Shown: piece by piece, positions 45,790 to 56,800 of the stretch
Layout of the letters: each line of letters opens with the position of its first letter
Position numbering within the stretch: the stretch's first letter is position 1
Origin: Atherinomorus stipes
Taxonomy: Eukaryota > Chordata > Actinopteri > Atheriniformes > Atherinidae
Length of the DNA stretch: 64,000 bases
NCBI GenBank assembly: GCA_023101725.1
Contig: JALJCO010003435.1
Coordinates: forward strand, 36,001-100,000
Reading direction: 5' to 3'
Translations under genes and position numbers: made by a program
Notes under the pieces: generated by a model
Told to the model about the DNA's origin: nothing
Seen by the model: only the letters and a program-made list of their open reading frames with translations
Database searches by the model: none

Positions 45790-46336
45790 CATTTTGTTGA
45801 TTTTTTTGTGAATATTTTTAAGTATTAAATGCATACTATGGGCATATAAAAAACTGTTTTAGACAACACTCGCCTTTAGTAGATAGGGCATAATAAATAT
45901 GATGTACTACAGCAAACAGAATGGTAAAAGGTCATTTTATTGATTTTTAGTGAATATTTTTAGGTAATAAATGGATACTATGGGCACACAAAATACTTTA
46001 TGAGGATAATCTCACCTGTAGTAGATAGGGCATAGTATATGTGATGAACTACAGCAAACAGAAATGTCAAAAGCCATTTTGTTGATTTTTAGTGAATATT
46101 TTTAAGTAATAAATGGATACTATGGGCATATAAAATATTTTATCAGGATAATCTCACCTGTAGTAGATAGGGCATAGTAAATGCCCTATCACTACAAGCA
46201 ACAATCTACAATCTACAGCAAACAGAATGGTAAAAGGTTATTTTGATGATTTTTTGTGAACATTTTTAGGAAATAAATGGATACTATGGGCAAATAAAAT
46301 ACTTAATCAGGATAATCTCACCTGTAGTAGGTAGGG
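45790..46336 (-). repeat. 142-bp tandem array, right arm part 1 (inverted)
   Basis: About four copies of the reverse complement of the left-arm unit (TTGATTTTTAGTGAATATTT, ATACTATGGGCATATAAA, GTAGATAGGGCATA). Continues at 47179 after a hAT MITE. Confidence 0.92.
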
Positions 46337-47170
46337 CAGAGGTTTCAAAGTCATTTTAGTTCAGGGGCCACATACGACACAATTTCAACTCAAGTGGGCC
46401 GGACCGAGAAAATTATCAGACAATAACCTATAAATAACAAAAACTACAAATGTTTCCCTTTAATTTTCAAGATGTTTATATTTACAGGTAATGAACTTAC
46501 CTTTTAGAAAACAAATAACATGAAATTTATTGATGAACATAAGTGGTTTCAACAACATTTTGCCTCATTTGACTGTATTTTTTCTTTATTAATTATATGT
46601 ATTAATTTCAGTCAACATTTTATTGTATATATGACAACATATTCACATACATTTTGATATGAACAAATATGAATTTATAAAATTAATTTTCTCTTAAAAC
46701 TTCCCAAATATTGAATATATTTAATATATGAATTTTTGTATTTGTACTTTTATTATTATTATTATCATTTTTATCAACTCATTCAAATACAATACTACAT
46801 GTTCAATGTAACTTACAGATCACAATGGATCTACAAAAATCACTTACTGTAATATTGAATCACAGGTATCTGGAACTAAAAAATACAGCATTTCACATTA
46901 TGATTGGGAGCTTTTTAAGAGAAATAAGATTTCCAAATGTGTGAAGTAATACTGACCTCATAATATAAACTGTGAGGTCAGATCTGAAAAGTATTATTGA
47001 AATACTTCATATTTAGATATTCAAAAAGATTCCAAGCTCTGGTGGACCAATTAGAAACTAGAGTTTGTTTTATTGTTTTAATTGTGACATTTAATAATTC
47101 ACCTCGCGGGCCAGACTGGACCCTCTGGTGGGCCGGTTTTGGCCCCCAGGCCTTATGTTTGACACCCCTG
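46337..47170. mobile_element. hAT element in the right arm
   Basis: Exact 8-bp duplication AGGTAGGG (46329-46336 and 47171-47178). The right tip reversed is CAGGGGTGTCAAACATAAGG with subterminal GGGGCCAAAACCGGCCCACC; the left tip CAGAGGTTTCAAAGTC carries GGGCCACATA and GTGGGCCGGACC. Well-known hAT terminus type. 834 bp of AT-rich interior, no transposase. Confidence 0.9.
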
Positions 47171-47178
47171 AGGTAGGG

Positions 47179-47535
47179 CATAGTAAATGTGATGTACTAC
47201 AACAAACAGAAATATAAAAAGCCATTTTCTTGATTCTTAGTGAATATTTTTAAGTTATAAATGGATACTATGGGCATATAAAGTACTTTTTTAGACAACA
47301 CTCACCTGTTGTAGATAGGGCATAGTAAGTGTGATGTACTACAGCAAACAGAATGGTAAAAGGTTATTTTGTTGATTTTTAGTGAATATTTTTAGGTAAT
47401 AAATGGATACTATGGGCATATAAAAAAAACTTTATCAGGATAATCTCACCTGTAGTAGATAGGGCAGAATAAATATGATGTACTACAGCAAACAGAATGG
47501 TAAAAGGCCATTTTGTCGGTTTTTGACAAACATTT
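47179..47535 (-). repeat. 142-bp tandem array, right arm part 2 (inverted)
   Basis: About 2.5 further inverted copies of the 142-bp unit, ending near TTTTGTCGGTTTTTGACA. Confidence 0.9.
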
Positions 47536-47584
47536 TTCATGACTTCATTCATACTGAAACGTGTAATTTACAGACGGTCCCTAA

Positions 47585-47768
47585 GTTGACTGCGGAGAGT
47601 CACAGTAAATTCACGATGTGGAGTCGCTATTTTCTGGTAAAACTTGAAATTGTGAGGAAAATTTACAGTAATCTTGTACTTTATCGAAGTATCATCATGT
47701 GTCTATAAGCTCCAGTGTTTGATTGTGTTGGTAGTGCCGTGGTCTGGGATCAATATCACAAATAAAAA
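47585..47768. other. Segment splitting the right tip of the fold-back
   Basis: About 184 bp present only in the right tip, between GGTCCCTAA and GAATGTCAAACC; absent from the left tip. No inverted ends seen, so it may be an insertion here or a deletion on the left. Confidence 0.45.
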
Positions 47769-47893
47769 CGAATGTCAAACCAATATCGAATAACCAACCA
47801 ACTTCACCTCAGTGGCCCACTCCCAAACCGGCCCCTAAGCACTACCCCTGCAAACGGCGTAGGGTGGAGGGCGAGTGGACTGTTCAGCCCTTA

Positions 47894-47971
47894 CGGTGTG
47901 TTCAGACCAAGCGCGATTTGGGCGTCAGGCGCGATTTTGACACCCAAATCGCGCTTGGTCTGAACACACCG
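47894..47971. mobile_element. 78-bp Harbinger-like hairpin MITE
   Basis: A perfect inverted repeat (CGGTGTGTTCAGACCAAGCG ... reversed at 47943-47971), spacer of 20 bp, flanked by TTA on both sides (47891-47893, 47972-47974). TTA/TAA duplication and GTGTTCAGACC tips are typical of PIF/Harbinger. The spacer itself contains GGCGCGATTTTGACAC, echoing the arm. Confidence 0.85.
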
Positions 47972-48095
47972 TTAATCAGCGAGTCGCCAGAATTTTGCAG
48001 CATGTCATGTTCCACACGAGTTCCGCACGTGTCCTGCATGTTTGTCAATACTGACAGAAAAACATGAATGGAGTTATTTTATGGAGTTAAAAAAA

Positions 48096-48121
48096 GGGGG
48101 GGGGGGGGGGGGGGGGGGGGG
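48096..48121 (+). repeat. Poly-G run (26 bases)
   Basis: Uninterrupted guanine tract after an A7 run. It could form G-quadruplexes and is a likely place for sequencing or assembly error. Confidence 0.9.
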
Positions 48122-48175
48122 ATGTTTGAGCAGAAAAGAGGATTATAATCCTCTTATTGGCACAATGATAATAAC

Positions 48176-48550
48176 CATGCTAACCGGGGAACGTTCCGCG
48201 AACGTTCCCATAACGTTGCATTAAGGTCGCGGGAACGTTCGCCCCAAACTGCAACCAACGTTCACTGAACGTCATCATGGAAAGTTTTCTAAAGGTTCCG
48301 GGAACGTTAGCGGATGACCTTCCGCGAACGTTCGCAGCTGACCTTCCGCGAACGTCCCCCAAACGGTAAGACAACGTTAGGTGAAGGTCGCTCAGTGAAC
48401 GTTTCTGCAACGTTCCGTCAACGTTTGCGGAACGTCAGCTGCGAACGTTCCCGGAACCTTTAGAAAACTTTCCATTTCGACGTTCAGAGAACATTTGCTG
48501 CTTAATGCAACGTTCGGGGAACGTTCGCGGAACATTCCTTTGTTAGCTTC
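48176..48550. mobile_element. AACGTT-rich inverted-repeat arm, self-palindromic
   Basis: Many AACGTTCCCGGAACGTT-like motifs. The two halves are inverted copies centred near 48362: GGAACGTTCGCGGAACATTCC at the right matches the left end, and ATGGAAAGTTTTCTAAAGGT (48279) is inverted at about 48455. Same motif family as 51990-52170 and 59712-60045. A fish DNA-transposon type recognised by composition; superfamily uncertain. Confidence 0.65.
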
Positions 48551-51500
48551 CAGGAGTGCCACATCAAAAGTATCCGGCACTTCGCCTCCTTACCTGAAGT
48601 CCTCCTCTCCACGGACCACCACAGCTTCTGCTGCCGGCAAACGCTCACTCATCTCGGGGAGTACCTTCCACATTTTCTAGCCTTTCTTAACAGAACAAGT
48701 TGTCCCCATTTTTAATGGAAAATACGGGAAAACTGACGTGATTTCCATCACGTGGCAGAAATTTTTCCTGGCCAACACATCCGCCACTGTCAAGTACCGT
48801 CGGTTAGACGACTGACCGAAAAAAGCGCCCTCTCTCCGGGCAGCTTCTTCCAGCTTCCATCGTGCGACTTTCTCCTGACAGTTTGTAACGTTGTCACCTC
48901 ACTGATGTCCAGACTGCTTCAACATCACAACACTGCACCAACTACAAATACATCCATCTTTACTACTTGCTTCATCTAATTTAGGGCCGCTGAGGGATCA
49001 TTAATTAAATGATAATTACTAACTGTAATTAATTATAATTGCAAGCACAAATAAATTATACATTTGAGATTGAATAAATTAAGTACGGGTTATTTCAGCA
49101 TCTAAACTTAACAAGGAACTTAATGTAATTCTGGTATAGAGAAAAGAATAATAAATGCAGAATTATCCCATAATTAACTATTCAGTGATGAAGAATTACT
49201 CATTTAACTAAGACAAGTTTACTTGTCTTATAACACTTTGTGCACCAGTGTTTAATCATATAAAATTAAATTAAATTAATTTATATAGTCATAGTTGAAA
49301 TGACCAGTAAAAGTAAAAGTGAATCAAAGAAGAAATTTGTCTTAAGAATTTATGAAGTTATTATCCGGAAGCTACATGAGAATTTTTATGTCATTATTCA
49401 TATTATAACAAAATCCAATAATACTAAATAATATTAATATTAAATAAATAATCAAAAATCACTAAACAGATGAAAATGTAAGCAGGCAAAACAAAAAACT
49501 TATTATGTAGATAAAGAAAAAAAGATAAAATTCTCTATTTAAATATTTTATTAACAAACAAACCACAGTTGAGTCTTTCAGGAATCAGAACCCTAAACGC
49601 TGAAACTGTTTTGAAAAAGTACCGTATCAACATACATCATCACGATGACACTGTGACATGCTTTAGTTGAGATCTCCATAAACTCAACAGAAAACTACTA
49701 ACTTCAAGGTGTTCCCAAAAGATGGCGTACACATCAGAATCAAGTTTCCTGAACCATCAGCACCAGTTGTAAGGAAGAGAGAAAAAACAAAGATCATGTT
49801 TGAATATTTGGTGTTTCTTTATCTGATATAAAGTCAGCATGTCCTCAAAAAATATTTAAACTTATTTATACAATTTTTTTTATCCTTGTGTTTATTAAAG
49901 CTCAAATTACCTTTTGAATCATTTGGACTCAACAGCTAGTTCGAACTTCCTTTAAATATACAGGAGCTATAATGTGCAACATTTTTTTCCAAACAGTTTA
50001 TGGATTTATGTCTTTGTGCACAATTCTCTAGAAATTAATGTATCTGTTGCTAACGGGAACTCAAATGATCAGGTGACCAGTCTGTTATATGTTAGCAGGC
50101 ACTCCTTTAACACAAAGTAACTTGTCTATTACCTTTTCACAGATGAAATCACAATGTGCTTGTTAATAATGATTAAAAAAAGACACAAAAGCAGACTACT
50201 GAGATGATACAGTACAATACAAATACAAATAGCTTAAATCAGAAAAAAAAATGATGAACATCAGTTCACATTACGCCACTGCTTTGTGATCGAAACAAAA
50301 ACAAGCACAGACGGGATAAGCGGGGCGTCCTCTTACAGTACAACACTGCAGTTTCTCCCTGGGATCAATTAAGCATTTTCATTTTGTTGTATGAATGTAT
50401 AATTTCATGTTAATGGTGTTATAGTGCTGTCTTTGTTCAAGCAATAAATCCAGAGTAGAGAGAACACAAGTGGATTAATTGTAAATGTTTTCAACTTAAA
50501 GGAAATGCTGGTGCTGTCATGGCCAAACGGAGGGTTTTTTGGTAATCTAATGTCTTATTTTCCACATCCATCTGCGTGTTTGGATCTCCTCAGGTCCAAA
50601 TTAATTTAAGCCCAGTACACAAGAGTTTGTGAGATGGTGTGTTTATCCTCCAACTGTAAAGATTGTTTTCCCTCTATACTAATAACTACACCAAGTCTCC
50701 ATGCACTGGAGAATCAAAATAAAAACACTATTGAAAATAATGATAATGATAATAATAATAGCTTAAAAAAACAACCTAAACAAAACTACCCAAAACTTTC
50801 CGGGTTGTGGCCCGCTGTACTCCCTGGTAGGTTGACAAAAAAATAGACATACAATCATCCTCAAAGATTATTCATGCCCACTGATTGAAGAAAAGGCTAA
50901 ATTCACAATAGCAATTCAAATAACAAAAATCTTCACTAATAATAAATTAAAAAAAAAACAAAAAAACGAAATTATAATAATTAAATGAAATAATATATTG
51001 CTTTTGAATTGTGGTTGAAAATTATAGTTTAAAAAAACAGTCAAACCAAACTGTCCCAAACATATTAGAGCACCTTTCCCATGAATAATGGACCAAAATA
51101 CCTGTCAACGGGTGTCAGAAGTGTTTTTGAACATTAGAGAAAACACCTGATTGCAGTGATTGTCTCAGAATGTTGCTCAATAAAATGTTAGCTTCGGAGC
51201 CCCATCATGCCTGTTTACTTCTTTTATTTTTTGTGTGTTTGTTTTTAATATTTATTTCTAGGGATGTAACGATGTTAACGATGTCAAATGACAGACGTAG
51301 GTTATTACTGAATGATTAGCTAACTGAATTTAGCAAGACGATTAGCCTAGCATACCAAACAAGAATTGGGGGGAAAAACTAAACAAAAAACACCAAACCA
51401 TAATACCGACGACATAAACGCTGTAAAGAAAACATTTTGAGAAACTGGAAATTTTAACAACTACCTTCCAACAGATTTATTCCACCGCGTCGAAGCCGTG

Positions 51501-51889
51501 TACACCAAGAACTCCCGTTGCTGCAGCAGCCGTTGACGAATTACGGCGCTCGTGCACTTTGATGTCCACGTCACCAAGCACGGGGATGGGATGAGGGCAC
51601 TGTTATATGTTTGTGAAACAAGTAATTTTACTTCAACGCCATTAAATAAAGCGAATACATTATTATGGATGGATGGTATTGCTGCAGAGTGATGAGACGA
51701 ATAAAACTGAGGGAATGATGCTCCTAATAAGTTAGTAAGTGTCCGGAAAAAATCAGTGCCTTCGTGTCCTCACCCCCGGTACTGGACAATGACAACGTGT
51801 TGATTCGTCCATTCTAAAAATGACCAAGTAGTTAATACTTTCCTCTAAATCTCCTTACAAGCGAGGGAAACGTCCAACAGGCCAGAAAA
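48551..51889. other. AT-rich stretch, one inverted exon-like motif
   Basis: 48607-48660 on the minus strand reads ATGAGTGAGCGTTTGCCGGC, a short frame MSERLPAAEAVVVRGEEDF with a donor-like AG|GTAAGG. A related sequence on the plus strand (TTGGCAGCAGAGGCTGTGGT) begins near 51918, so the two form a distant inverted repeat enclosing 3.3 kb. The middle (48980-51250) is AT-rich with runs of A and T and shows no gene. 50340-50380 (TTTCTCCCTGGGATCAATTA) resembles a LINE tail. Confidence 0.45.
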
Positions 51890-51989
51890 TGTGATACAGC
51901 CCGAGAAATTAATTTTTGTTGGCAGCAGAGGCTGTGGTGGTCCGAGGAGAGGGGAAACTGGTTCTGGGAAGGTTGTCCGAAGGTTAGCC

Positions 51990-52170
51990 CAAGTACCTCA
52001 TCTAACTTTGGCGGAACGTTCGATGAAGTTCACACTTCAACCTTTAAGAAACGTTTGGGGAACGTTCTCCGAACGTCCAGGCAACGTTCACTGAAGGTCG
52101 CGCTGCAACCTCCCAGCAACTTTTAAGTAATGTTCGCGGAACGTTCTCCGAACGTCCCAGCAAAGTTCGC
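51990..52170. mobile_element. AACGTT-rich arm left of the satellite
   Basis: GGCGGAACGTTCGATGAAG ... CCGAACGTCCAGGCAACGTT ... AGTAATGTTCGCGGAACGTT. Highly similar in motif order to 59712-59910. It directly borders the 35-bp satellite, so the satellite appears to lie between two halves of one element. Confidence 0.65.
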
Positions 52171-52667
52171 TAAATGGCCCTTATCAAGCAAAGGGGGCGT
52201 GTCTACATGAAGCCTGCATCAAGTAAAAGTGGTGTGACCACATGAAGGCCTGTAATGGGTGTGTCTGAATGAAGCCTGTATCAAGCAAAGGGGGCGTGTC
52301 CACACGAAGCCTGTATCAGGCAAATTGCGTGTGTCCACATGAAGCCTGTATCAAGCAAAGGGGGCGTGTCCATACGAAGCCTGTATCAGGCAAATTGCGT
52401 GTGTCCACATGAAGCCTGTATCAAGCAAAGGGGGCGTGTCCAAATAAAGCTTGTATCAAGGAAAGGGGGCTTGTCCACATGAAGCCTGTATCAGGCAAAG
52501 GGGGCGTGTCCACATGCAGCCTGTATCAGGCAAAGGGGGCGTGTCCACATGCAGCCTGTATTAGGCAAAGGGGGCGTGTCCACATGAAGCCTGTATCAAG
52601 CAAAGTGGGCGTGTCCAAATAAAGATGTATCAAGGAAAGGGGGCTTGTCCACATGAAGCCTGTATCA

Positions 52668-52925
52668 GGACTACCTGTTGGAGACAGGACCGGGAGAGAC
52701 ACCTGCAAGATTAACCGTGGGAGACAGCACTCGGAGAGACACCTGCAGGACTACCCGTTGGAGACAGAACCGGGAGAGACACATGCAGGACTAGCTGTTG
52801 GAGACAGGACCCGGAGAGAGACCTGCAGGACTAGACGTGGGAGACAGGACCCAGAGAGACGCCTGCAGGACTAGCTGTTGGCAAGAGGACCAGAAGAGAC
52901 ACCTGAAGGACTAGCCGTTGGACAC
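52668..52925 (+). repeat. 40-bp minisatellite within the satellite
   Basis: About six copies of GGAGACAGGACCGGGAGAGA + CACCTGCAGGACTAGCTGTT. Unrelated to the 35-bp unit. It starts in mid-unit after CCTGTATCA. Confidence 0.88.
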
Positions 52926-53330
52926 TAGCTACCTTATAAAGTTGGAAGTTTTAAGATCGGACATGCAGAAGTTGAAAATCCCATTTTAAGCTTTTCTCGC
53001 TGAGACATTGCGATTGGGGAAAGAAAGTTGCTGCTTCACAAGGGAGGCACCAAACTGCTTCCAAACCACTTTCCCCATCTAATTTAGACACAAACTACCC
53101 CATACAGTTGGAATTTTATCAGTATTGGCCTTTAGGAGCTGAAATTTATTAGTTATCAGTATCGGTTTTATAATGGTTATCGTGCATCTCTATTAAAATG
53201 TGTACATGGCCACCTACTACATAGTGCCAACTACTGTACAGGCATTACCGGATGCTGTGACATGTCAGTCATCTGGGGTGGCCGATCCAATGTCAGGGGG
53301 GTCCAGTGCCCCCCCGGCCCCCCCTCTCTG
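52926..53330. other. Non-satellite insert
   Basis: Unique-looking sequence between the 40-bp array and the returning satellite. 53270-53330 (GGGGTGGCCGATCCAATGTC, then C/G runs) resembles a hAT-type terminus, and 53128-53190 contains ATCAGTAT/ATCGG motifs as at 31950. Probably a transposon remnant; no frames. Confidence 0.4.
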
Positions 53331-53762
53331 CATGAAACCTGTGTTGTGCAAAGGGGCATGTCCAAATTAAATGTGTGTCGAGCACAGGGGCATGTCCAAA
53401 TGAAGCCTGTATCAAGCAAAGGGGGCGTGTCCACATGAAGCCTGTATCAGGCAAAAGGGGCGTGTCCACACGAAGCCTGCATCAAGCAAAGTGGGCGTGT
53501 CCACATGAAAGCCTGTAAAAGGGGTGTCTGAAATAAGCCTGTATCAAGCAAACGGGCCGTGTCTAAATGAAGCCCTTATCAAGCAAAGGGGGCATGTCCA
53601 CATGAAGCCTGTATCAGGCAAAAGGGGCGTGTCCACATGAAGCCTGTATCAGGCAAAAGGGGTGTGTCCACATGACGCCTGCATCAAGCAAAGTGGGCGT
53701 GTCCACATGAAGGCCTGTAAGAGGTGTGTCTGGATGAAGCCTGTATCAAGCAAAGGGGGCTT

Positions 53763-53809
53763 GTCTAAATGAAGCCCTTAGCTTACCTTGATGAGGGCTT
53801 CATTTAGAC
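53763..53809. repeat. Palindromic orientation switch in the satellite
   Basis: GTCTAAATGAAGCCCT (53763-53778), loop of 15 bp, AGGGCTTCATTTAGAC (53794-53809). It marks the junction between the two satellite orientations. Confidence 0.9.
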
Positions 53810-56800
53810 ACGCCCCTTTTGCTTGATACAGGCTTTGTGTGGACACGCCCCCCTTGCTTGATATAAGCTTCATGTGGAACCTCCCACTTTGCTTGATAAA
53901 GGCTTCACTTAGACACGCCCCTTTTGCTTGATACAGGCTTCATGTGGAACCTTCCACTTTGCTTGATAAAGGCTTCACTTAGACACGCCCCTTTTGCTTG
54001 ATACAGGCTTCATGTGGAACCTCCCACTTTGCTTGATAAAGGCTTCACTTAGACACGCCCACTTTGCTTGATACAGGCTTCACTTAGACATGCCCCCTGT
54101 GCTTGATACAGGCTTTGTGTGGACACGCCCACTTTGCTTGATACAGGCTTTGTGTGGATACGCCCACTTTGCTTGATAAAGGCTTCACTTAGACACGCCC
54201 CTTTTGCTTGATACAGGCTTTGTGTGGACACGCCCACTTTGCTTGATACAGGCTTCATGTGAACACGCCCCCCTTTGCCTGATACAGGCTTTGTGTGGAC
54301 ACGCCCCCTTTGCTTGATATAAGCTTCATGTGGAACCTCCCACTTTGCTTGATAAAGGCTTCACTTAGACACGCCCCTTTTGCTTGATACAGGCTTCATG
54401 TGGACACGCACACTTTGCTTGATACAGGCTTCCCTTAGACACGCCCCTTGTGCTTGATACAGGCTTTGTGTGGACACGCCCACTTTGCTTGATACAGGCT
54501 TCGTGTGGACAAGCCCCCTGTGCTTGATACAGGCTTCATTTAGACACGCCCCCCTTTGCTTGATACTGGCTTCATGTGGAACCTCCCACTTTGCTTGATA
54601 GAGGCTTCACTTAGACACGCCCCTTTTGCTTGATACAGGCTTTGTGTGGACACGCCCCCTTTGCTTGATATAAGCTTCATGTGGAACCTCCCACTTTGCT
54701 TGATAAAGGCTTCACTTAGACACGCCCCTTTTGCTTGATACAGGCTTCATGTGGAACCTTCCACTTTGCTTGATAAAGGCTTCACTTAGACACGCCCCTT
54801 TTGCTTGATACAGGCTTCATGTGGAACCTCCCACTTTGCTTGATAAAGGCTTCACTTAGACACGCCCCTTTTGCTTGATACAGGCTTTGTGTGGACACGC
54901 CCACTTTGCTTGATACAGGCTTCATGTGGACACGCACACTTTGCTTGATATAAGCTTCATGTGGAACCTCCCACTTTGCTTGATAAAGGCTTCACTTAGA
55001 CACACCCCTTTTGCTTGATACAGGCTTCATGTGGACACGCCCCCTTTGCCTGATACTGGCTTCATGTGGACAAGCCCCCTTTACTAGATACAGGCTTCAT
55101 TCGGACACGCCCCTTACAGGCCTTCATGTGGTCACACCACTTTTGCTTGATACAGGCTTCATGTGGAACCTCCCACTTTGCTTGATAAAGGCTTCACTTA
55201 GACACGCCCCTTTTGCTTGATACAGGCTTTGTGTGGACACGCCCCCTTTGCTTGATATAAGCTTCATGTGGAACCTCCCACTTTGCTTGATAAAGGCTTC
55301 ACTTAGACACGCCCCTTTTGCTTGATACAGGCTTCATGTGGAACCTTCCACTTTGCTTGATAAAGGCTTCACTTAGACACGCCCCTTTTGCTTGATACAG
55401 GCTTCATGTGGAACCTCCCACTTTGCTTGATAAAGGCTTCACTTAGACACGCCCCTTTTGCTTGATACAGGCTTTGTGTGGACACGCCCACTTTGCTTGA
55501 TACAGGCTTCATGTGGACACGCACACTTTGCTTGATACAGGCTTCCCTTAGACACGCCCCTTGTGCTTGATACAGGCTTTGTGTGGACACGCCCACTTTG
55601 CTTGATAAAGGTTTCACTTAGACACGCCCCTTTTGCTTGATACAGGCTTTGTGTGGACACGCCCCCTTTGCTTGATATAAGCTTCATGTGGAACCTCCCA
55701 CTTTGCTTGATAAAGGCTTCACTTAGACACACCCCTTTTGCTTGATACAGGCTTCATGTGGACACGCCCCTTTGCCTGATACAGGCTTTGTGTGGACACG
55801 CCCCCTTTGCTTGATATAAGCTTCATGTGGAACCTCCCACTTTGCTTGATAAAGGCTTCACTTAGACACGCCCCTTGTGCTTGATACAGGCTTTGTGTGA
55901 ACACGCACACTTTGCTTGATACAGGCTTCGTGTGGACAAGCCCCCTGTGCTTGATACAGGCTTCATTTAGACACGCCCCCTTTGCTTGATACTGGCTTCA
56001 TGTGGAACCTCCCACTTTGCTTGATAAAGGCTTCACTTAGACACGCCCCTTTTGCTTGATACAGGCTTTGTGTGGACACGCCCCCTTTGCTTGATATAAG
56101 CTTCATGTGGAACCTCCCACTTTGCTTGATAAAGGCTTCACTTAGACACACCCCTTTTGCTTGATACAGGCTTCATGTGGACACGCCCCGTTTGCCTGAT
56201 ACAGGCTTTGTGTGGACACGCCCCCTTTGCTTGATATAAGCTTCATGTGGAACCTCCCACTTTGCTTGATAAAGGCTTCACTTAGACGCGCCCCTTTTGC
56301 TTGATACAGGCTTCACTTAGACACGCCCCTTTTGCTTGATACAGGCTTTGTGTGGACACGCCCCCTTTGCTTGATATAAGCTTCATGTGGAACCTCCCAC
56401 TTTGCTTGATAAAGGCTTCACTTAGACACACCCCTTTTGCTTGATACAGGCTTCATGTGGACACGCCCCCTTTGCCTGATACTGGCTTCATGTGGACAAG
56501 CCCCCTTTACTAGATACAGGCTTCATTCAGACACGCCCCTTACAGGCCTTCATGTGGTCACACCACTTTTGCTTGATACAGGCTTCATGTGGAACCTCCC
56601 ACTTTGCTTGATAAAGGCTTCACTTAGACACGCCCCTTTTGCTTGATACAGGCTTTGTGTGGACACGCCCCCTTTGCTTGATATAAGCTTCATGTGGAAC
56701 CTCCCACTTTGCTTGATAAAGGCTTCACTTAGACACGCCCCTTTTGCTTGATACAGGCTTCATGTGGAACCTTCCACTTTGCTTGATAAAGGCTTCACTT

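Larger units (their letters stand above)
42470..47822. mobile_element. Large fold-back element with tandem-array arms
   Basis: 42470-42545 (AAAGTTGGTTTGTTGTTGGA, CATTCGGTAGGGACCATC) is inverted at 47561-47822 (ACAGACGGTCCCTAA ... GAATGTCAAACCAATATCGA), the right copy being split by 47585-47768. Inside these tips, arrays of a 142-bp unit lie in opposite orientation (42541-43265 and 45790-47535). The core 43266-45789 contains a DIRS-like relic. The structure resembles foldback transposons with repetitive arms; the alternative is insertion of retroelement DNA between two older inverted arrays. Confidence 0.6.
52171..53783 (-). repeat. 35-bp satellite, block in reverse orientation
   Basis: Copies of GCCTGTATCAAGCAAAGGGG + GCGTGTCCACATGAA. 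Interrupted by 52668-53330. Ends at a palindromic switch point near 53786, after which the same unit runs in the opposite sense. Confidence 0.93.
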
